Below, piece by piece: positions 40,799 to 50,287 of a DNA stretch of 64,000 nt. Both the position numbers and the translations under genes were made by a program. The notes under the pieces were generated by a model, which was not told the origin of the DNA, searched no databases, and saw only the letters and a list, made by a program, of their open reading frames with translations. This DNA is from CAZSXU01 sp964610505. Its GTDB lineage: Bacteria > Arandabacterota > Arandabacteria > JAGLYR01. The first letter of the stretch is position 1. The number at the start of each line of letters is the position of its first letter. The stretch lies in NCBI GenBank assembly GCA_964610505.1, contig CAZSXU010000023.1, positions 5,560-69,559 on the forward strand. The letters run 5' to 3'.

Positions 40799-41825
40799 AC
40801 CGTCCTCCCCACTCTCTCTTCACGGTCTTTCTCTCCGGGAGAGCCATCTCGATCATCAGCACCAGCAGCACGACCCCCAGTGGAATCTGAAACCAGTCCT
40901 TGTACGCCGTGAAGATCTCACTCTTTATCTCCTTCCGTTCCATTCTCGATATCTCATCGTAGATGCGGTCCAGTTCGGCTCCTCCCGAGGACGCCCGGTA
41001 GTACTTCCCTCCGCTCACCTGCGCGACCTCCATGAGAACCGCTTCGTTCAGGCGGGACATCACCACCGTTCCCTGTTTGTCCTTCTTGAACCCTTCGAGA
41101 TGTCCTTCCCCGTCCCGAAGTGGAATCGGTTCGCCGTCCGTCCGGCCGAAACCGATGGTGAAGATTCGAATGCCTTCCTCCGCCGCCTTTCGCGCCATCT
41201 CGACAGGATCGCCCTCGTGATCTTCCCCATCCGTCATGAGCACCAGAACCTTGTACTTCGTTTCCTCTCTCACGAAAGCACCCGCGGCCGTCATGATGGC
41301 CGCCGCGACGGCGGTTCCGGGTTCGGATACCAGGCCCGGGTCGAACTCTTCCAGGAACACTCGGGCCGCTCCGTAGTCCAGCGTGAGAGGGCAGTGGACG
41401 AAGCTCTGTCCCGAGAACGCAACCAGCCCCACGCGGTCGCCCCGCAACCGATCCAGAAGACCGCTGATCTCCCGCTTCGCGCGCACCAACCGGTTGGGCT
41501 TGATGTCTTCGGCCAACATGCTGGCCGAGGTATCCAGCGCAATCACGATGTCCACGCCCGTGCGCTTGACCGTCACCGCTCCCAGCCGGTCTTCGCTCTG
41601 GATTCTCGCCATCGCCAGAATCAGCGCCCCGGCGCCCACGAGCAGGAAGAACCCCTTGAGCGCGTGGCGACCGCCCACCGTGCCGGGGATCAGTTTCGGG
41701 AGCAGCGCGGGGCCGATCAGATGTTTCTCCGCGCGCACCCGCCTCCTCCCCGCCCAGACCAGAAACACCAGGATCACCGGGAGCAGCCACAGAAGATTCA
41801 GAAACTCGGGATTCGCTACTCTCAT
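40791..41825 (-). CDS. batB: BatB-like von Willebrand factor A protein
   Basis: The 344-residue membrane protein has N-terminal hydrophobic helices (about 10-25 and 55-75), a VWA domain with MIDAS 'VIALDTSASMLAEDIKPN' and 'KVLVLMTDGEDHEGD', and a C-terminal membrane helix (about 310-330). Paralogous to batA, it probably forms the Bat core with metal-dependent protein binding. A 224-base gap with a hairpin separates it from batA, and batC overlaps its end. Confidence 0.92.
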   Translation of the reverse strand: MRVANPEFLNLLWLLPVILVFLVWAGRRRVRAEKHLIGPALLPKLIPGTVGGRHALKGFFLLVGAGALILAMARIQSEDRLGAVTVKRTGVDIVIALDTSASMLAEDIKPNRLVRAKREISGLLDRLRGDRVGLVAFSGQSFVHCPLTLDYGAARVFLEEFDPGLVSEPGTAVAAAIMTAAGAFVREETKYKVLVLMTDGEDHEGDPVEMARKAAEEGIRIFTIGFGRTDGEPIPLRDGEGHLEGFKKDKQGTVVMSRLNEAVLMEVAQVSGGKYYRASSGGAELDRIYDEISRMERKEIKSEIFTAYKDWFQIPLGVVLLVLMIEMALPERKTVKREWGGRFE

Positions 41826-42001
41826 GGTCTTCTCTCATGGCTCCGGGCCGGGACACACAACAGAGCCTGCATGATGCGCAAGCCTCCGTGCTCATGGAGC
41901 ATCAAATAGAGAAGTGGAGAACTAGGCCGAGACATAGTGAGTAGTTTTCCCTCCATGATGCCGCCATCGGCATCTCTGTTTCTCCGCTTCTCTGTTTCTC
42001 T

Positions 42002-42050
42002 GCCTGGATGACTCCAGGCTCCGGAGGCCGGAGTTTGGGGTCATCCAGGC
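42002..42050. terminator. Hairpin at the end of batA
   Basis: GCCTGGATGACTCC (42002-42015) pairs with GGGGTCATCCAGGC (42037-42050) with one mismatch, and an inner stem CTCCGG/CCGGAG extends it. The hairpin reaches into the batA stop codon. No T-run follows in the minus direction. It may attenuate batB expression or stabilise the upstream mRNA. The remaining gap (41826-42001) shows only CTCTGTTTCT-like low-complexity sequence. Confidence 0.55.
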
Positions 42051-43042
42051 TACGGTGCCCGCCGCAACCACAGGCGGGAGAGGAACACCTCGCACAACAG
42101 CAGCAGGAACGCCGGAAGTGCGAAGCGCGCCTGCAGCTCGTTGTACTCCACGTACTCGGCGGTTTCGATCTCCGTCTTCTCCAGTTCGTCAATCGTCTCA
42201 AACACCCTCACCAGCATCTCCGGCGTCGTCGCCCGGAAGTACTCGGCCCCCGTCTTCGCCGCGATCTCACGGAGCGTCGCCTCATCCACACTGGCCGGAA
42301 TCTTCACGTAGCGCTTTCCGAACAGCGGATCGTCGACCGGGTAGGGCGCCTCCTTGTCGGTTCCCACCCCGATCGTATACACTTTCACGGATTCGGCTTC
42401 GGCCAGGGCCGCCGCCGTCAGGGGATCGATCTTCCCCGCGTTGTTGCGGCCGTCGGTCAGGAGAATCATCACCTTGCTCTCGGCATCACTCCGTCTCAGC
42501 CGGTTGACCCCGTTGGCGATGGCGGTGCCGATGGCGGTGCCGTCGTCAATCGCACCGAAGTCGACCCGCTCCAGGAAACTCAGCACGACGTCGTAGTCCA
42601 GTGTCAGCGGGCACTGCGTGAAACTCGTCGAGGCGAACACGACCAGGCCGATTCGGTCTCCGCGCCGCCCGCGCACGAACTCCTCCGCCACGGACTTGGC
42701 CACGTGGAGCCGATTGCGCGGTTTGAAGTCCTCGGCCTTCATGCTGCCCGAGATATCCAGCGAGAGAATGATGTCGATTCCCTCACTCTTGATCTCCACT
42801 TCCTTCCGTCCCGACTGCGGCCGCGCCAGCCCCAGGATCACGAGAGCCAGCACAAGCAGACGGAGAACCGCCGGAAGATGCCGGAGGGGCAGTCTGCGCG
42901 AGACGTTGGCTCTTCGCGCCACGGACAGGGATGAAAATCGAAGCGCGGGCCGCCCGACAAGCCGCCCCGAGAAGTGAAGGTATCCGAGGCCCGCCACCAC
43001 GGCGAGGAGCCACAACACCTGCGGATGCGCAAATCTCAGCAT
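42050..43042 (-). CDS. batA: BatA-like von Willebrand factor A protein
   Basis: The 330-residue protein has two N-terminal hydrophobic segments, then a VWA domain with MIDAS 'IILSLDISGSMKAEDFKPRN', 'AIGTAIANGVNRLRRSDAES' and 'MILLTDGRNNAGKIDPLTA', and a C-terminal membrane helix near residue 305-325. It follows the DUF4381-like gene with a single base between stop and start and is a close relative of batB. Confidence 0.92.
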   Translation of the reverse strand: MLRFAHPQVLWLLAVVAGLGYLHFSGRLVGRPALRFSSLSVARRANVSRRLPLRHLPAVLRLLVLALVILGLARPQSGRKEVEIKSEGIDIILSLDISGSMKAEDFKPRNRLHVAKSVAEEFVRGRRGDRIGLVVFASTSFTQCPLTLDYDVVLSFLERVDFGAIDDGTAIGTAIANGVNRLRRSDAESKVMILLTDGRNNAGKIDPLTAAALAEAESVKVYTIGVGTDKEAPYPVDDPLFGKRYVKIPASVDEATLREIAAKTGAEYFRATTPEMLVRVFETIDELEKTEIETAEYVEYNELQARFALPAFLLLLCEVFLSRLWLRRAP

Positions 43043-43043
43043 C

Positions 43044-44021
43044 TCAGCCCCGCCCTCCGGCCGAAGCGGCCGCGGTCGCCGGCCCGTCTATCGGAGTCCT
43101 TTTCGTTTCGTCCACCACCCGGTACGCGCCCTCCATGCTCTTCTCGGCATCCGCAAGCGTGCCTTCCCAACGGGCGAACTTGGCGTTGTCCGAGGCATCC
43201 AGAATCTCTCGAATCCCGCCCACCGACTCTCGCCCGCACTCCACCTGTCGCAGCAGGAAGAGAAGTTCGGCGGTCGTCCGGTCCATCGCCGGAATGTCGA
43301 ACCGGGCTCCCAAGTAACGCCGCACGATCTCGGAGAGCGCGATGTAGTACGCCTTCATCTGCCCCGAACCGGGCAAGTTCTGGCGGCCGAGCTCTTCGAG
43401 CGTTTCATACGCCACCTCGTGTGCCGGACGCGGCGGCGGCATCTTGAGGGTCACGGGGCGCCGCCGTCGCCGACGGATCCACCAGAAGAGAATGACCCCC
43501 GCACCAATGACGGCCCCCGAGATTCCCACGATCCACCACACCGGGATCTTCTTCGGAATCTCCGCAGGCCCCTTGATGTCCAGAATGTCCTGGGCATCAT
43601 CCGGAAGCGTCGAAACGACCTCAATCGGAATGGCGGCCGTCATCAGCGTGTCCGTCCGGCCCTCGGCCGAAACCAGGACATACGGCCGCGCGCCGATCTC
43701 ATGATTCCCGGGGGCCCAGCAAGCGAGGATCATCTCCTCGGTCACCGAACGACGACCGCCCACCGGCTCGCCCTGCTCGCTCCGACGACCCCGGATTTCG
43801 AAATCCGCCAGAATCGCCTCGGGTGACGCGGCCGCCAGGGCCAGTGTGGAATCGTACTCGACCGTCACGCGGTAGGTGATCGACTCGCCGATGCGGACAA
43901 TCGTTCGGTCGGCCGAGGCGCGAATGGCGATGTCCGGATTGGACGCGGCGCGGCACGGCGCGGTCGCTAGAAGAAACAGCGCCGCCAGGGTCGAAAGTCT
44001 TATGCCATCGAATCTTCGCAT
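43044..44021 (-). CDS. DUF4381-like Bat-operon membrane protein
   Basis: The 325-residue protein has a signal peptide, a beta-sandwich ectodomain (about 28-165; 'IVRIGESITYRVTVEYDSTL'), one membrane helix ('VWWIVGISGAVIGAGVILFW', about 175-195) flanked by Arg residues, and a cytoplasmic part ('YYIALSEIVRRYLGARFDIP') typical of DUF4381/BatD-related proteins. It sits between the DUF58 gene and batA, the usual place. Confidence 0.82.
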   Translation of the reverse strand: MRRFDGIRLSTLAALFLLATAPCRAASNPDIAIRASADRTIVRIGESITYRVTVEYDSTLALAAASPEAILADFEIRGRRSEQGEPVGGRRSVTEEMILACWAPGNHEIGARPYVLVSAEGRTDTLMTAAIPIEVVSTLPDDAQDILDIKGPAEIPKKIPVWWIVGISGAVIGAGVILFWWIRRRRRRPVTLKMPPPRPAHEVAYETLEELGRQNLPGSGQMKAYYIALSEIVRRYLGARFDIPAMDRTTAELLFLLRQVECGRESVGGIREILDASDNAKFARWEGTLADAEKSMEGAYRVVDETKRTPIDGPATAAASAGGRG

Positions 44022-44137
44022 ATTCCAGTGACACGTGCCGTTGTTGCGGCGCGGGCCTTGCGCCGCGGCAAAGGTCCGGCGTCCGCGTTCTCCCGCTTTC
44101 GCCTCTCGGCTTTCGGCCCCTGCAGCCGTCCGCTCTC

Positions 44138-45015
<878 letters not shown>

Positions 45016-45019
<4 letters not shown>

Positions 45020-46002
45020 GGGACCTCAACCTGATCGAGAATCTGCTGAGCGATCTCCTCGGAGGTAATCTCCTCGGCCTCCGCCTCGTACGTCGGAATG
45101 ATCCGATGCCGGAGCACGTCCATTGCAATCGATTTCACGTCCTCGGGCGTGACATAGCCGCGGCCCTTGATGAAGGCGTGCCCCCGCGCCGCCTGGTTAA
45201 GGCAGATGGTAGCTCGGGGCGAAGCGCCGTAGGCGACGAGATCCTTGATCTTCAGCCCGTGCTCCTCCGGCGAGCGCGACGCGTGCACGATATCCACGAG
45301 GTAGTCCTTGATCTTCGCATCGACGTAGATTCGGTTGACCACGTCGCGGGCCCGCAGGATGTCCGGCTTGGATACGATCGTCCGCGCCACGGGTTCGTCC
45401 CCCGTGGCCATTCGGTCCATGATCTCCCTCTCCTCCCGGCGGTCCGGATAGCCGATCTTCAACTTGAGCATGAAACGGTCGACCTGTGCTTCCGGAAGCG
45501 GATAGGTGCCCTCCTGCTCGATGGGATTCTGCGTCGCCAGGACCAAAAACGGGTCATCGAGAGGATAGGTGGAATCCCCAATCGTCACCTGTCGCTCCTG
45601 CATGCTTTCCAGGAGCGCCGACTGGACCTTTGCCGGGGCCCGGTTGATCTCGTCCGCCAGCAGGAGGTTTGTGAAGATCGGGCCCTTGCGCGTCGTAAAC
45701 TCCCCGCGCTTCGGATCGAAAATCATGGTCCCGATGAGGTCCGCCGGAAGAAGATCGGGCGTGAATTGGATGCGGCGGAACTCGACGTCGACGATCTGCG
45801 AGAGCACACGTACCGCCAGCGTTTTCGCCAGCCCCGGGACCCCTTCCAACAGAGCATGCCCCTTGACCAGAAGTGCTATCAGCAGACGCTCCACCATGTA
45901 TTGCTGGCCGACGATCACTTTCGCGATCTCGGCAAGGATCTCCTGCACGAACGCCGATTCCTCCTGGACCTGTTCGTTGATTTTGCGGATCTCTTCCTGC
46001 AT
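45016..46002 (-). CDS. MoxR-type AAA+ ATPase
   Basis: The 328-residue MoxR-family ATPase is the likely chaperone of the Bat proteins. Walker A is 'LLEGVPGLAKTLAVRVLS', Walker B 'LLLADEINRAPAKVQSALLE', sensor region 'FLVLATQNPIEQEGTYPLPE' and arginine motif 'QVDRFML'. The ATG at 46002 has GAGGAGGGG upstream; an in-frame start at 46023 is weaker. It follows the BatD-like gene after 49 bases. Confidence 0.95.
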
Positions 46003-46051
46003 GGAACCCCTCCTCAACCGCATCGCTCGCTCGGCCTGCCGCCGTGATGGA

Positions 46052-47008
46052 TCAACTCGACAGTTCCGTTGCCCGGCCCGCGGCCCAAAGTTGCTCGACT
46101 TCTCTCAGAACACGTTCCAATTCGGGGTGCGTAGGCACCCACAATCCGAATCTCATGTCGTCGGTAAAGGTCAGAACGCGCTCGACGGCGCCCACCTCGC
46201 CGCTCGGAGTGTTTCTCGCCTCCAAACCGGCGATCACGGCCGGCGTCGGAAGACGGTCGGCCTCGACGCCGTACGCGTCCCGAACGAATCGGCGGACGGC
46301 CCTGGAAGACGTGTCCGAGAAAGGACCCAGCGCTCCCTGCCGGGCGAGGATTCTCAACCTCCGCCACTCGTTCTCCAGGCGCTCGGCCGGTCCCCATTCC
46401 GCCTCCGGCTCCCGGGCGCGCCTCGGCCTCACCAGCAGCCACACCAGGACCCCGATTCCCACGGCGGCAAACCCGAGCCCCGCCAGAGATCTTCGAGGAT
46501 GGCGCACCAGCGTTCCGATCACCGGAGGTCGGCTCACCACGCGGAGTTCCCCGGCGCTCACGACGCTGGAACCGCCCCTTCCGGTGGCGGGATCGATCCA
46601 GGCAACGCGGAGCGAATCGAAGGCCGTCGTCCCTTCACGCTCCGGAACCAGAGTGAGCCTGTGGTGAATCGAAGTCCGGACACCGGATGGTTCCCATCGG
46701 GTCTCGGTGAGTACCGTCCGGTTTTCGATTCGAATACCCTCGTGTACCGGGAGAAGAGGAGCCTCCAGGATGATCCGCCGCCCGTCACCCGGATAGTCCA
46801 CGGCAACGTCCAGCACGGCTTCCTGGTCCGCGTAGATCCGGGAACGGTCCAGGCCGGCCGAGACCACGATCGGCTCCGCCGAGGACGCGGCGATACACGT
46901 GCCGGTCGCCGCCAGCACCCAGCATGTGACGGATGTCAGTAGGATGGATGGAAGAGACTTACTCACTGCTCGAAACACCCTGTCGTTCGAAGGTTCTGTC
47001 CGCTCCAT
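46052..47008 (-). CDS. BatD/DUF4381-like membrane protein, first Bat gene
   Basis: The 318-residue protein has an N-terminal hydrophobic export segment (about 20-44), an extracytoplasmic beta domain ('YADQEAVLDVAVDYPGDGRR'), a membrane helix ('LAGLGFAAVGIGVLVWLLVR', about 172-192) and a cytoplasmic helical tail ('RAVRRFVRDAYGVEADRLPT'). It is a second paralogue of the architecture encoded at 43044-44021. The rmlD-like gene lies 18 bases upstream, so the Bat operon may be read from the rmlD promoter. Confidence 0.75.
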   Translation of the reverse strand: MERTEPSNDRVFRAVSKSLPSILLTSVTCWVLAATGTCIAASSAEPIVVSAGLDRSRIYADQEAVLDVAVDYPGDGRRIILEAPLLPVHEGIRIENRTVLTETRWEPSGVRTSIHHRLTLVPEREGTTAFDSLRVAWIDPATGRGGSSVVSAGELRVVSRPPVIGTLVRHPRRSLAGLGFAAVGIGVLVWLLVRPRRAREPEAEWGPAERLENEWRRLRILARQGALGPFSDTSSRAVRRFVRDAYGVEADRLPTPAVIAGLEARNTPSGEVGAVERVLTFTDDMRFGLWVPTHPELERVLREVEQLWAAGRATELSS

Positions 47009-47026
47009 TCAAGACTCATCTACCCC

Positions 47027-47923
47027 TCACGAGCTCGCAGGTTCCCGAGCCTCGAGAGCGTTTCGGAGACCGGCCTCCACGCCTCCGAAAACGTAGCCGA
47101 CGGCAAATCGGAACTTGCTGGAGTCGAGGGAGCAATCCAGCGGGCGGGGAGCGACATAGGGGTGCTCGTCCATCTTGGTGGGAGACAGGAAATCCTCGGA
47201 GAACCCGAACACTTCACACACACGACGGCCGAACGTGAAACGGTCCACCCGCGCACGACCGCCCAGATGAAACAGACCGACGGGCCCGGTCAACATGACA
47301 ACTTCGATGGCCTCGGCGAGGTCCTCGACGTATATCGGAGTCCGGTACTGGTCCTCAAAGAGTTGGACTTTCTTACCCTCGGCAAGCTGGCCGTGAATCC
47401 ATTCAAGGAACGTCGGATTCCATTCCGAGCCCCACCCGTACATCAGAGCCGATCTCAGCACGATCGTGTTCTTGCAGCAGCGCTCCGCGACGCCTTCGGC
47501 CTTGAGCTTGCTCTTGCCGTAGACACTCAGCGGCCTGGCTTCGTCGCTCTCCACGTAGTTCCCCTTGAGACCATCAAAGACAAGATCGGTGGAAATGTAT
47601 ACGAGCCGGGCGCCGACTTTCTGAGCCGCCGTCGCGATCTCCTCCGTCCCGCGCACGTTGACCTTTTCCGTGTCGCCCGGATGCTGTTCGCAGAAGTCGG
47701 CTTTCGTCAGGGAGGCGGTATGGATCACACATGCGGGCTCGATCTTCCGAATCAGGCGGTCGGCTTTCCCCTCCTTGCGGAGGTCCATGGGATGGGCTTC
47801 AACATCTTGGAGCTTCAAGGGATGTCGGCAATGCGTGGCAACCACCCGGCAGCGCCCCCGGAGCCTCCGGATGAGAGTCCAGCCCAGTGCGCCGCTGCCG
47901 CCGGTTACCAGGACGGTTCTCAT
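47027..47923 (-). CDS. RmlD-like NAD(P)-dependent sugar epimerase/reductase
   Basis: The 298-residue extended-SDR protein has the nucleotide loop 'VTGGSGALGWTLIRRLRG', 'VYISTDLVFDGLKGNYVESD' and the YxxxK catalytic pair in 'LSVYGKSKLKAEG'. It is in the dTDP-4-dehydrorhamnose reductase group, though no rml neighbours are present. The start at 47923 is set by GGGGGAGG five bases upstream; a long in-frame upstream extension is rejected. It is divergent from the sulfatase gene and points into the Bat operon. Confidence 0.88.
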   Translation of the reverse strand: MRTVLVTGGSGALGWTLIRRLRGRCRVVATHCRHPLKLQDVEAHPMDLRKEGKADRLIRKIEPACVIHTASLTKADFCEQHPGDTEKVNVRGTEEIATAAQKVGARLVYISTDLVFDGLKGNYVESDEARPLSVYGKSKLKAEGVAERCCKNTIVLRSALMYGWGSEWNPTFLEWIHGQLAEGKKVQLFEDQYRTPIYVEDLAEAIEVVMLTGPVGLFHLGGRARVDRFTFGRRVCEVFGFSEDFLSPTKMDEHPYVAPRPLDCSLDSSKFRFAVGYVFGGVEAGLRNALEAREPASS

Positions 47924-48049
47924 GAGCACCTCCCCCTTGAGGCGTCGGTCCATCCAGGGAATCTTTCGAATTCGGATCTCCCACATCCTAAGCGGCCGCT
48001 CTCCGGCCTTCAAGAACATTCTCACGCACTCGATCGACCCCGGAAAACA

Positions 48050-48078
48050 TTGACAGACCCCTCGATGCCCAATATGTT
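48050..48078 (+). promoter_or_regulatory. sigma70-type promoter with tandem TTGACGTTG sites
   Basis: TTGACA (48050-48055) and TATGTT (48073-48078) are 17 bases apart, 36 bases upstream of the sulfatase ATG. Immediately downstream, TTGACGTTG is repeated in tandem (48077-48085 and 48086-48094), overlapping the expected transcription start, which could be an operator. Confidence 0.65.
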
Positions 48079-48113
48079 GACGTTGTTGACGTTGGAGCCA
48101 ACCCGGAGTGGAG

Positions 48114-49520
48114 ATGAAAAAAACGCTCGTCACTCTGTCGGCCGCAATCCTGGCGGGGATCCTGCTCTGGACAGCCTGCGGCAGGCGCGCCCACGGGCCG
48201 GAGAGCATCATTCTCATCACGCTCGACACGCTCAGGCCCGACCACCTGGGCTGTTATGGGCACCCGGCGGTTCGGACTCCGAACCTGGACAGACTGGCCT
48301 CGAAAAGCGCTCGTTTCCTTCAGGCCGTCACAGTCGTCCCCACGACTCTCGCGTCGCACCTCTCGATCCTCACCGGCACCTATCCCCGGACCCACGGCGT
48401 GGGACGGAACGGATTCAGGGCCGGCCCGGAGAATCTGACTCTCGCCGAGATTCTTAGAGATCAGGGATACGCAACGGCCGCCTTCGTCTCGGCCTTTTCC
48501 CTCGATGCCCGGTTCAATCTGAACCAGGGTTTTGACATCTATGACTGCACGTACGACCCGTCCATCGGGCCGCGAACGGCCGACCAGGCCCAGCGCCGGG
48601 CTCAGGCCACAACCGACGCGGTCCTGAGATGGCTCGAGCGATGCGAGGAGGGTCCGATCTTCCTCTGGGTCCACTACTTCGACCCCCACTATCCTTACGA
48701 CCCCCCGGGAGAGTATGCCGATCTGTATGACCCCGGCTACGCGGGCCCCGCCGACGGCTCCATCGCCTACCTGGAAGATGTCTGGCAGAAGCGCCGGTTT
48801 CCCGGCCCCGAAGATCGGCGGCACATCATCTCCCTCTACGACGGCGAAATCTCCTACATGGATGAACACCTGGGCCGTCTCCTCGATGCGATGGAGAGAT
48901 CAGACCTGCTGCAGCACTCCATTGTCGTCGTCGTGGGCGATCACGGCGAGAGCCTTGGAGAACACGGATACGATTTCGATCACGGGCTGTACGTGTACGA
49001 TGCGTCGATTCGTGTCCCTCTTCTGATCCACGCGCCCGACATTCCGGGAGGCCGCGTGGTCCCCCACCAGGTCGAGACGATAGACCTCATGCCCACCGTG
49101 CTGGATCTCCTGGGACGGCCGACTCCCCTCTCGGTCGAGGGCCGCTCGCTCCGGCCGCTGATGCGGGGCGAGCCCGGTTGGACGGAGCGCACCGCCTTCA
49201 GCGAAGCGTCCAAGCCCTGGAACGTGGAGCCGGACTCGGGCGACGTTTTTCAGAACGCCTGGAAGGCCAAGTGCGCGCGGACGTCCACGTGGAAGTACAT
49301 CTACACGCCATTCGCGGATTCCCGCGAGCTCTACCTCCTCAGGGACGACCCCGCCGAAATCACCAACCGGCTGGGGCCGAACATCGACGTGGCCCGGGCC
49401 TTGGAGGACGAGCTCGAGGCCTGGGCCGAGCGCCCGCGATCCCGCGTTTCGGTCGAAGACCTGACCCCCGACCCGGAGACGCTGGAGAAGCTCAAATCCC
49501 TCGGGTATATCCAAGACTAG
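48114..49520 (+). CDS. Sulfatase-superfamily lipoprotein with Thr nucleophile
   Basis: The 468-residue alkaline-phosphatase-superfamily hydrolase has a lipoprotein signal (LWTAC, Cys22). Metal sites are 'ILITLDTLRPDHLGCYGHPA', 'WVHYFDPHYPYDPP' and 'VVVGDHGESLGEHGYDFDHG'. At the nucleophile, classical sulfatases have C/S-x-P-x-R. Here it reads TLASH (Thr78-His82) followed by LSILTG, so formylglycine cannot form and the enzyme is more likely a phosphoesterase or phosphotransferase. The ATG at 48114 with GGAG upstream is preferred to GTG at 48108. It is transcribed from the promoter at 48050. Confidence 0.88.
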   Translation: MKKTLVTLSAAILAGILLWTACGRRAHGPESIILITLDTLRPDHLGCYGHPAVRTPNLDRLASKSARFLQAVTVVPTTLASHLSILTGTYPRTHGVGRNGFRAGPENLTLAEILRDQGYATAAFVSAFSLDARFNLNQGFDIYDCTYDPSIGPRTADQAQRRAQATTDAVLRWLERCEEGPIFLWVHYFDPHYPYDPPGEYADLYDPGYAGPADGSIAYLEDVWQKRRFPGPEDRRHIISLYDGEISYMDEHLGRLLDAMERSDLLQHSIVVVVGDHGESLGEHGYDFDHGLYVYDASIRVPLLIHAPDIPGGRVVPHQVETIDLMPTVLDLLGRPTPLSVEGRSLRPLMRGEPGWTERTAFSEASKPWNVEPDSGDVFQNAWKAKCARTSTWKYIYTPFADSRELYLLRDDPAEITNRLGPNIDVARALEDELEAWAERPRSRVSVEDLTPDPETLEKLKSLGYIQD

Positions 49521-49646
49521 CCGGGAATGCGCGCGAGATGCAGGACCGGCCTTCGCATTCTCCCCCCTGCGGTTCCCCCATCCCGGGCCTCCGGCCCCGA
49601 GAGAGCCCCGACGAATCCCACCCGGCTTTTTTTGCGTATTCCCCTC

Positions 49647-49667
49647 GGAAACCATGCTAACGTTTCC
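49647..49667 (+). promoter_or_regulatory. Inverted repeat / possible ECF promoter upstream of the sigma gene
   Basis: GGAAAC (49647-49652) and GTTTCC (49662-49667) form a six-base inverted repeat 60-80 bases upstream of the ECF sigma start. GGAAAC also resembles the -35 element of many ECF promoters, so self-activation is possible. No convincing -10 partner can be fixed by eye. Confidence 0.4.
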
Positions 49668-49726
49668 GGAGACCGCGTGTCTGTAGGAGTAGGACCCGAT
49701 CGTGCACGCGGCCCGGCGGGAGGCCC

Positions 49727-50287
49727 ATGGAGCAGTTCACGGATCAGGCTGTGGTGGAAGAGATTCTCGGCGGGTCTCGCGTGGCCTTCGACGAGCTGAT
49801 GAGGCGCTACGAGCAATTGGTTTACAGAATCAGCTACTCGTATACGCGCCGGCGAGAGGACGCGATGGACGTTGCGCAAGACGTATTCCTGAAGGTCTAC
49901 GCCAAGCTGAACACGTACCGGGGCTCCGGGACGTTCAAGGGCTGGCTCATTCGCGTCGCGCACCGGGAAAACATCAACTGGCTGCGCCGTCACCGGAAAT
50001 ACCGGGACTCTGACGGGCCGAATCCCGACGCCCTTCTCCAGAGTCCCGCCACGCAGGAAACCGGACTGCTGAGGCGCGAACAACGCGATCAGATCGCGCG
50101 CGCCTTGACGGAACTCAATCCCACGCAACGCCTCGCCGTCGCGCTCCGGTATTACGAGGAGCTTCCCGTTCGCGACATCGCCGCTGCCCTAAAGTGCAGT
50201 GAGGGAAACGTCAAGAGCATTCTCTTCCGCAGTCTCCAGAAGATGCGGAGAACGTTCGCCGTTCAACAGGGGGAGAACCCGGTATGA
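49727..50287 (+). CDS. ECF RNA polymerase sigma factor
   Basis: The 186-residue sigma-70 family protein has region 2 ('FDELMRRYEQLVYRISYSYT', 'AMDVAQDVFLKVYAKLNTYR', 'GWLIRVAHRENINWLRR') and region 4 ('LTELNPTQRLAVALRYYEEL', 'VRDIAAALKCSEGNVKSILF'). Regions 1 and 3 are missing, as expected for ECF factors. The gene overlaps the anti-sigma gene by ATGA. GGGAGG precedes the start. Confidence 0.95.
   Translation: MEQFTDQAVVEEILGGSRVAFDELMRRYEQLVYRISYSYTRRREDAMDVAQDVFLKVYAKLNTYRGSGTFKGWLIRVAHRENINWLRRHRKYRDSDGPNPDALLQSPATQETGLLRREQRDQIARALTELNPTQRLAVALRYYEELPVRDIAAALKCSEGNVKSILFRSLQKMRRTFAVQQGENPV

Noticed and set aside
47924..48229. N-terminal extension of the RmlD-like gene by 102 codons
   Set aside because: The extension overlaps the sulfatase promoter and start on the other strand and precedes a perfect Rossmann N-terminus with a strong ribosome site at 47923.
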